A stretch of DNA of 13,074 nt from CAYTZA01 sp964442365. Its GTDB lineage: Bacteria; Patescibacteriota; Minisyncoccia; Phycocordibacterales; DAORIS01. Positions 1 through 4,105 of the stretch are shown piece after piece; within the stretch, counting starts at the first letter, position 1; each line of letters begins with the position of its first letter. The DNA is taken from the NCBI GenBank assembly GCA_964442365.1, contig CAYTZA010000016.1, forward strand, positions 1 to 13,074, in the 5' to 3' direction. Below the pieces are notes generated by a model. That model had not been told where the DNA came from. It made no database searches and was given only the letters and a program-made list of their open reading frames with translations. The position numbers and the translations under genes are program-made.

Positions 1-1398
1 GAAGTACTTGAAAAAGCTACTTTGTATTATCAAAAACAGCTTGCAGAAAGAAAAGATGTTATTGCATATCTAACAGGAAGAGGGCTTTCTATCGCTACTA
101 TAAAAAGCTGGCGTATAGGATTTGCTCCTGACGAATGGACTCCTGCATCGACAGCTCTTATTGGTAAAGGTTTTGCTCCAAAACTTATTGAGAAAGCTGG
201 TTTAACTAAACCTTCTGATAAAAAGCCTGGTGAGTACTATGACAGATTTCGTTCACGTATCATGTTTCCTCTTACTGATACAGGTGGTCGAGTGATTGGT
301 TTCTCTGGAAGAATATTTGGTCCTGATACAGAGATGGCGAAATACTTAAATAGTCCCGAAACAGAATTGTTTGATAAATCATCGTTTCTGTATGGTTTTG
401 ATAGAGCGAAGTTCGATATACGTAAAAAGAATGAAGTTATCTTAGTTGAGGGACAAATGGATCTGATTATGAGTCATCAAGCGGGATTTACAAATACAGT
501 TGCTGTTTCTGGTACAGCGCTCTCTGAAAAACACGTTGATATCTTGAAACGTTTTTCTCAGACACTTTTTTTAGCTTTTGACGCTGATTCTGCAGGGCAG
601 AAAGCGAGTGAGCGTAGTGCCACAATAGCACTTTCGAAAGATATGGAAGTTAAAGTCATTCGTATTGATGGTGGTAAAGATCCAGCTGATGTAATCAAAG
701 AAAGTCCTGATCTTTGGAAACAAGCTCTAGAAAAACCCCTTCATATTATCGAGGCTCAGTTGGCAAGGGCTATGCAAGAAAAAGAACCACGAGCTCGTGC
801 AAGAGCGATCGAAGAACTTGTTTTGCCTTATATAGCTGTATTACCAAGTCCACTTCAAAGAGCTCATTTTATATCTACTGTTGGATATGCAAGTGGTATG
901 AGTGATAAATCACTTGAGGAGGCCCTTAAGTCTGTTTCTGTTGTAGATATTAAAAATACTCCCCATGTGTCTGTTTCAAAACAACAAAGTGTTGCGCGTA
1001 TTGATACGGTACATCGTCGGGTCGCTGCTCTTCTTTTATGGCTTCGTCAAAAAAATAATACACGACCCGATGTTGACTCTGCATACGTAGAGCAGTATGT
1101 TAAGGAACATACCAATGAAGATATAGCAGGGACAATAGCCATGCTTACTAAACAGTATGAGGCTGAACTCCTGTATGAAGCTGATGCGGCATTTTCGGGG
1201 GTTACAAGTCTTCGAAAAGAGGTTGATGAAATATTGAGTACTCTTTCTGAAGAGCATCTCAAAAAACGACTCGCTGAAACCATGGCCTTACTGAAAAGGG
1301 CAGAAGGGGAACAAAATAAAGTTGAAGTGGATAGGTTACTGAAGGTGTGTCATGAGTTATCAGGTCAATTGCATAAACTTAAAAACAACATTGTATGA
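1..1398 (+). CDS. dnaG: DNA primase DnaG, 5' end missing
   Basis: DnaG makes the RNA primers for chromosomal replication and works with the replicative helicase DnaB. The reading frame is open from base 1, so the gene runs off the left edge. The N-terminal zinc-binding domain lies outside the window. The TTG at 22 is an internal codon, not the start. Visible parts are the start of the catalytic core (AYLTGRGLS, then the KSWRIGFAP stretch), the TOPRIM metal-binding motifs (VEGQMD near base 450, FDADSAGQ near 580, GGKDPADVI near 675), and a C-terminal helical region from about base 1000 that corresponds to the helicase-interaction domain. It overlaps rpoD by four bases (ATGA), so the two are probably translationally coupled. 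This matches the dnaG-rpoD part of the bacterial macromolecular synthesis operon. Family assignment is secure. Confidence 0.95.
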   Translation, partial: EVLEKATLYYQKQLAERKDVIAYLTGRGLSIATIKSWRIGFAPDEWTPASTALIGKGFAPKLIEKAGLTKPSDKKPGEYYDRFRSRIMFPLTDTGGRVIGFSGRIFGPDTEMAKYLNSPETELFDKSSFLYGFDRAKFDIRKKNEVILVEGQMDLIMSHQAGFTNTVAVSGTALSEKHVDILKRFSQTLFLAFDADSAGQKASERSATIALSKDMEVKVIRIDGGKDPADVIKESPDLWKQALEKPLHIIEAQLARAMQEKEPRARARAIEELVLPYIAVLPSPLQRAHFISTVGYASGMSDKSLEEALKSVSVVDIKNTPHVSVSKQQSVARIDTVHRRVAALLLWLRQKNNTRPDVDSAYVEQYVKEHTNEDIAGTIAMLTKQYEAELLYEADAAFSGVTSLRKEVDEILSTLSEEHLKKRLAETMALLKRAEGEQNKVEVDRLLKVCHELSGQLHKLKNNIV

Positions 1399-2579
1399 AG
1401 AAAAAAACACAAAAAAAAGTTCGTAAATCAATAAAGAAGCCTGTACGCAAGGTTGTTTCTAAGGCTGTATCGAAAGGTAAATCTGGTAAAAAAGTATTGT
1501 CTGCTAAGGTTATGGCAGAACGAGCAGAACAATTGCTTCAAAAAGGAAAAGATAAAGGTTTTATCACATACGATGAGATCTTAAAAGAGTTTCCAAATAT
1601 TGAAGACGATATTATATTCCTTGACTCTTTGTATGAAAAATTAAGTACAGCTGGTATTGATATTTTGGAGGGTGGTGGTTTGCTTGATTTTAACGTTGAA
1701 GAGGTTTCAGAAAAAATAAAAAAATACGGAGGACGTGAAAGTGAATCTCATGATTCTATTCAGATTTATCTTAAAGAAATAGGACAGTACCCACTTATTT
1801 CTGCTGGTGACGAAAGAGATCTTGCTAAACGTATAGAAAAAGGAGATATAGAGGCAAAGAATCTTCTTGCTAGAGCAAACCTTCGTCTCGTTGTGTCTAT
1901 TGCTAAAAAATATGTAGGTCGTAGTCCGGATCTTACACTTCTCGATCTCATACAAGAAGGAAATCTTGGACTCTTTAAGGCAGTAGATAAATTTGATTGG
2001 ACAAAAGGATATAAGTTCTCAACATATGCTACTTGGTGGATACGTCAGGCTATTACACGTGCCCTTGCAGATCAATCCCGAACAATTCGTGTACCAGTGC
2101 ACATGGTGGAAACGATTGCAAAGTATAAACAAGTAGTACGACGTCTTTCTCAGGATTTGGGACGTGATCCACTTCCAGAAGAAATCGCCAATGAAATGGG
2201 TCTCGATGTGGAGAAAATTTATACTATAGAAAAAATTGATCAAAATACGGTTTCTCTTGAAACTCCAGTAGGAGACGGTGATGATGAAAAATCAACACTT
2301 GGAGACTTTGTTTCTGATGATAAGATTCTATCTCCAGATCAAGAGTCTTCACGACGTATTATTGGTGACCAAGTTCGTGAAATTCTAAACGACTTGCCTG
2401 AAAAAGAAAGAAAAATTCTTGAACTTCGTCACGGTCTTACTGATGGTATTCAGCATACACTTGAAGAAGTAGGAAAGAAGTTCGGTGTTACTCGTGAACG
2501 TATTCGTCAGATTGAGGCAAAAGCTCATGAAAAAATCCGTCAGCATGAAAAAGTAAACAAGCTCAAAAACTATTTTTAG
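1395..2579 (+). CDS. rpoD: Primary RNA polymerase sigma factor RpoD (sigma-70)
   Basis: Housekeeping sigma factor that directs RNA polymerase to -35/-10 promoters. It has 394 residues. About 35 Lys/Arg-rich residues are followed by a region 1.1-like helical domain (about 40-95). Region 1.2 begins near residue 118 (DSIQIYLKEIGQYPLI). Region 2 contains the core-binding and -10 recognition/melting segment (LIQEGNLGLFKAVDKFDW, then YKFSTYATWWIRQAI). Region 3 begins at VPVHMVETI. Region 4 ends in the -35 helix-turn-helix (LEEVGKKFGVTRERIRQIE, about 355-373). The ATG at 1395 overlaps the dnaG stop, and no SD is visible. The last ten codons plus two bases of the stop codon are repeated exactly at 3425-3456, on the far side of an inserted cassette. 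The present stop is TAG, whereas the distal repeat copy would give TAA. The protein is intact despite the insertion. Confidence 0.97.
   Translation: MKKKTQKKVRKSIKKPVRKVVSKAVSKGKSGKKVLSAKVMAERAEQLLQKGKDKGFITYDEILKEFPNIEDDIIFLDSLYEKLSTAGIDILEGGGLLDFNVEEVSEKIKKYGGRESESHDSIQIYLKEIGQYPLISAGDERDLAKRIEKGDIEAKNLLARANLRLVVSIAKKYVGRSPDLTLLDLIQEGNLGLFKAVDKFDWTKGYKFSTYATWWIRQAITRALADQSRTIRVPVHMVETIAKYKQVVRRLSQDLGRDPLPEEIANEMGLDVEKIYTIEKIDQNTVSLETPVGDGDDEKSTLGDFVSDDKILSPDQESSRRIIGDQVREILNDLPEKERKILELRHGLTDGIQHTLEEVGKKFGVTRERIRQIEAKAHEKIRQHEKVNKLKNYF
2547..2578 (+). repeat. 32-bp direct repeat, left copy (rpoD 3' end)
   Basis: Bases 2547-2578 are identical to 3425-3456 over all 32 positions. Identity stops at once on both sides (2546 T versus 3424 C; 2579 G versus 3457 A). 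This copy encodes the C-terminal residues EKVNKLKNYF of RpoD and the first two bases of its stop codon. Its placement at the very end of a conserved gene resembles attachment sites that rebuild the 3' end of the target gene after integration. The identity is directly visible; the attachment-site role is inferred. Confidence 0.95.
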
Positions 2580-2625
2580 GTAATTCGATCCCGCCGAGGC
2601 CTTTGTTAGGGCCATATTCTAGGCA

Positions 2626-2655
2626 TTGACATATAGCACATAAAAGTGCTATAAT
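2626..2655 (+). promoter_or_regulatory. Consensus sigma-70 promoter of the cassette gene
   Basis: A perfect TTGACA (2626-2631) and a perfect TATAAT (2650-2655) are separated by 18 bp. Transcription would start around 2661-2663, giving a leader of about 75 nt before the gene at 2737. It is the only promoter in the window with both boxes at full consensus. Confidence 0.85.
2632..2653. promoter_or_regulatory. Palindrome in the promoter spacer, possible operator
   Basis: TATAGCAC (2632-2639) and GTGCTATA (2646-2653) form perfect 8-bp inverted arms around ATAAAA. The palindrome fills the spacer and covers four bases of the -10 box, which is where a dimeric repressor would block polymerase. No regulator gene lies in the cassette. 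The symmetry is visible; an operator role is a guess. Confidence 0.4.
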
Positions 2656-2664
2656 ATATAGGTA

Positions 2665-2729
2665 CCTTCATGTTGAAGGACACCCATGAGTAGTGGGTAA
2701 TCGTTCCTTGTTACACTCCTTTTTAGGAG
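2665..2729 (+). promoter_or_regulatory. Leader with three hairpins that cover both SD sites
   Basis: Hairpin 1 pairs CCTTCA (2665-2670) with TGAAGG (2674-2679) and covers the GAAGGA that precedes a tiny ORF. Hairpin 2 pairs ACCCA (2682-2686) with TGGGT (2694-2698) and covers the start of that ORF. Hairpin 3 pairs CTCCT (2716-2720) with AGGAG (2725-2729), which is the SD of the main gene, seven bases before its ATG. The arrangement could give translational control or simply a stable 5' end. Pairing is visible by complement; its effect is inferred. Confidence 0.5.
2686..2700 (+). CDS. Possible four-codon leader ORF (MSSG)
   Basis: ATG AGT AGT GGG TAA is preceded by GAAGGA at 2675-2680, five bases before the ATG, so it has a good ribosome binding site. 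It is in frame with the downstream gene 51 bases later, whose first residues are also MSSG. The two start regions align over 15 identities with one mismatch and one gap, which suggests a duplicated start. It may be a translated leader peptide or a vestigial copy. Confidence 0.3.
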   Translation: MSSG

Positions 2730-2736
2730 CCTCGCC

Positions 2737-3354
2737 ATGAGCAGTGGTAATCTCGATCGTGTCTTGAAGCTATGGATCTCTCTGTGGAACTTGGTTTTGG
2801 AGGACAATCGACACTATGAAAGTGTCTGCGCGCTTCTTCAGAGGCTTATTTTTGAGAAGATGGCCTGGCCCTCTTTCAAAAACTGGCCTGCCATTTGCGA
2901 ACTCGGCAAGACTAACCGTCTTGCGATGTTCGTGGTTGCGACGGTGGATTTATCCAAGATCAAGGAGTCTCCATCTGTGCAGCGAATCATCGCTGCCTTC
3001 CCTGAGTGCTTCTCGGACGTCGAAGTCCGGGGGCCTGTTCCTTGGTCATTAATCTTGGCAAATGATCATGCCTATGTGACACGGGAAGGGCAAGGTAAGG
3101 TCGGTCGATACCTTCAATCACACGATGCGTATTCCGAGTTCCGAATACCGGATATAACGTATCGGCTCGATACGTGGTGTGAAGACTCCTATGCAGACGA
3201 ACCCATCTTTCCTGTATCTGCGGAGGCGGATAAGTTTCCTGAGGTGGGTGAGATCGTGGTTGTGAATGGTGTATCTGTGATCATGGTCGAAAACAACGAT
3301 ACAAACGGTTTTGTTGTTGTCGTGCCGGCCGAGTGCATCGACCTGACGTGTTGA
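2737..3354 (+). CDS. Orphan cassette protein of unknown function, 205 aa
   Basis: I do not recognise this protein. The start at 2737 is fixed by AGGAG seven bases upstream. It appears soluble: no signal peptide or clear membrane segment, a Trp- and Leu-rich helical N-terminal half (about residues 1-75), a middle part with WSLILANDHAYVTREG (about 103-118), an acidic stretch WCEDSYADEP (about 147-156), and a Val-rich C-terminal part (about 172-196) that reads as beta strands. Codon choice is richer in G/C-ending codons than neighbouring genes. It sits alone between its own promoter and terminator inside a direct-repeat-flanked cassette in rpoD's shadow, so it is likely a recent arrival. Accessory roles such as defence, regulation or a selfish function are possible, but nothing in the sequence decides between them. 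Confidence 0.75.
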   Translation: MSSGNLDRVLKLWISLWNLVLEDNRHYESVCALLQRLIFEKMAWPSFKNWPAICELGKTNRLAMFVVATVDLSKIKESPSVQRIIAAFPECFSDVEVRGPVPWSLILANDHAYVTREGQGKVGRYLQSHDAYSEFRIPDITYRLDTWCEDSYADEPIFPVSAEADKFPEVGEIVVVNGVSVIMVENNDTNGFVVVVPAECIDLTC

Positions 3355-3381
3355 TTTGGTCCGAGAAGGGTAAATTTTCTG

Positions 3382-3413
3382 AGGCCCGCTGTGTAAACGG
3401 CGGGCCTTTTTCT
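3382..3413 (+). terminator. Intrinsic terminator of the cassette gene
   Basis: AGGCCCGC (3382-3389) pairs perfectly with GCGGGCCT (3400-3407) across a 10-nt loop, followed by a T-rich run to 3413. The GC-rich 8-bp stem and the position 27 bases after the stop make this a strong Rho-independent terminator. Confidence 0.9.
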
Positions 3414-3424
3414 TACCCATATTC

Positions 3425-3456
3425 GAAAAAGTAAACAAGCTCAAAAACTATTTTTA
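3425..3456 (+). repeat. 32-bp direct repeat, right copy (rpoD 3' end duplicate)
   Basis: Exact duplicate of 2547-2578, lying 11 bases after the cassette terminator. Here it is noncoding, with no rpoD sequence before it. The base after the repeat would complete a TAA stop, so this copy plus the DNA to its right may be the original rpoD end and downstream region, displaced 878 bp by the insertion. A promoter begins eight bases further on. Confidence 0.95.
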
Positions 3457-3463
3457 AGATAGC

Positions 3464-3491
3464 TTGCACGGTATTTAGGTTATGTTACTAT
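3464..3491 (+). promoter_or_regulatory. Probable promoter of the small RNA
   Basis: TTGCAC (3464-3469) and TACTAT (3486-3491) are spaced 16 bp apart, giving a predicted start near 3498. No credible plus-strand ORF follows before the terminator at 3599-3630, so the transcript would be a short RNA. Confidence 0.45.
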
Positions 3492-3497
3492 ATTTTT

Positions 3498-3628
3498 GTT
3501 AGTAATACATCTGAAGACCAGAAAATTCGCTCCCCAGTTCTGGCACTTTCTTTTATAGAATGTTAGATGAAGGGAAATGGAGCGTCCTTCCAGGTGTTCT
3601 AAAAAAGACGACTTTGCTCGTCTTTTTT
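3498..3628 (+). ncRNA. Candidate structured small RNA, about 130 nt
   Basis: Between a promoter and a strong terminator, the plus strand shows nested complementarity. An outer stem pairs 3507-3516 with 3587-3597 (ten pairs, one G-U, one bulged C). Inside it, CCAGAA (3518-3523) can pair with TTCTGG (3538-3543), and CGCTCC (3528-3533) with GGAGCG (3579-3584). These two inner helices interleave, so they would form a pseudoknot or two alternative folds. It does not match 4.5S RNA (no GGAAG tetraloop region), tmRNA or RNase P RNA by eye. A 6S-like rod is possible but unproven. The 3' 76 nt are antisense to the end of the toxin-like gene on the minus strand, so it could also regulate that gene. In an uninserted genome it would directly follow rpoD. 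Confidence 0.4.
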
Positions 3629-3996
3629 AGTTTCTGAATATAGTTTCGTTTGTTTTTTGAAGATAGATTTACATAGAAAGAGGTTACTACGTTGAATTGA
3701 TTAAGGTATTTATCTTTACCTATTGATACTATATGTAATCTTATATCAGAAATGTATCTAAAGAAGTTTAGTTTCTCGTCAGGTCTTTGATAGATTTCAT
3801 CTGGTAAATATAGAGTTTTAACAAAATCAAAAATTTGAATATTTTCTATTTCTGAATGGTTGAGAGATAGTTTTTTAAAGAAAGAATCATAGACAATAAT
3901 TTTATATATAGAGTTATTCATAATAACAGCTGATACTTTTTGTTTTGAATAAACTTTATAAGCATTGCGAATATGTTTTTCTATAATTTTTCTCAC
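3553..3996 (-). CDS. Small BECR-fold-like ribonuclease, possible toxin
   Basis: This 147-codon gene starts at GTG 3996 (an in-frame stop lies immediately upstream; no SD is seen). From about residue 26 the pattern resembles the phage-Barnase-EndoU-ColicinE5/D-RelE (PBECR) nuclease families: a strand pair (YKIIVYDSFFKKL), a conserved-looking His-x-Glu-Ile (NHSEIENI), the Pro-Asp-x-Ile segment (TLYLPDEIYQRPDEK), a central Arg/Tyr strand (RYISDIRLHIVSI) and a VVTSFYVN strand. Members are RNases found in toxins and phage proteins. No antitoxin gene lies next to it. A strong hairpin terminator (3599-3630) falls inside the last quarter of the frame, 46 bases before the stop, and the final residues (FRTPGRTLHFPSSNIL) look like read-through rather than conserved protein. 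The true gene may have been shorter, or its 3' end may have been altered. The fold call is made by eye and is tentative. Confidence 0.5.
   Translation of the reverse strand: MRKIIEKHIRNAYKVYSKQKVSAVIMNNSIYKIIVYDSFFKKLSLNHSEIENIQIFDFVKTLYLPDEIYQRPDEKLNFFRYISDIRLHIVSIGKDKYLNQFNVVTSFYVNLSSKNKRNYIQKLKKTSKVVFFRTPGRTLHFPSSNIL
3599..3630. terminator. Bidirectional hairpin terminator
   Basis: CTAAAAAAGACGA (3599-3611) and TCGTCTTTTTTAG (3618-3630) are perfect 13-bp inverted arms around CTTTGC. On the plus strand it ends the small RNA with six Us at 3623-3628. On the minus strand it also has a six-U run (opposite 3606-3601) and would end the toxin-like transcript before its stop codon. Confidence 0.85.
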
Positions 3997-4089
3997 TCAT
4001 ATACCATAAACAATCACCTATAAATAAAATGAGAAGCCGTATTAAATTTCCCCTAAATTTTATTAGAAAGTGCTCTAGATACTGAGGTG

Positions 4090-4098
4090 TGCGATAAT
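4090..4098 (+). promoter_or_regulatory. Extended -10 promoter giving a leaderless helicase mRNA
   Basis: TGC followed by GATAAT (4093-4098) forms an extended -10 element seven bases before the ATG at 4106. Transcription would start at or next to the start codon. No SD is present. No good -35 is seen. The rest of 3997-4105 shows nothing else recognisable. Confidence 0.5.
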
Positions 4099-4105
4099 AG
4101 GCTAT

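Larger units (their letters stand above)
2579..3456 (+). mobile_element. Putative integrated single-gene cassette at the rpoD 3' end
   Basis: This 878-bp unit (insert plus one repeat copy) separates the rpoD end from a duplicate of the same 32 bp. It carries a consensus promoter, a hairpin-rich leader, one gene with a strong SD, and an intrinsic terminator, so it is a self-contained expression unit. Three 60-base lines inside the gene (2761, 2821, 2881) contain 26, 29 and 33 G+C by hand count, against 20 in the last rpoD line and 17 in a line of the helicase gene (4741). No integrase, transposase or clear terminal inverted repeats are present, so it would have to be moved by an enzyme encoded elsewhere or have arrived by recombination. 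Alternatives are a local duplication followed by insertion, or an assembly error. The insertion structure is clear; mobility is inferred. Confidence 0.6.

Noticed and set aside
2580..2611. A TTCGATCCC string after rpoD that resembles a tRNA T-loop, hinting at a tRNA 3' end remnant in the cassette end.
   Set aside because: The flanking bases do not pair into a T-stem and there is no acceptor or anticodon arm. An ATTCGA also occurs at the right end (3421-3426), but six shared bases are not evidence of terminal repeats.
2597..2614. GGCC...GGCC pairing after rpoD as an rpoD terminator.
   Set aside because: Only a four-base stem, and no T-run follows.
3118..3444. Minus-strand ORF opposite the cassette gene and terminator.
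   Set aside because: It reads through the terminator and repeat, has no promoter or SD, and follows the other strand's codon pattern.
2579..3456. The cassette as a classical integron cassette or insertion sequence.
   Set aside because: I found no attC-like paired core sites, no transposase and no terminal inverted repeats.
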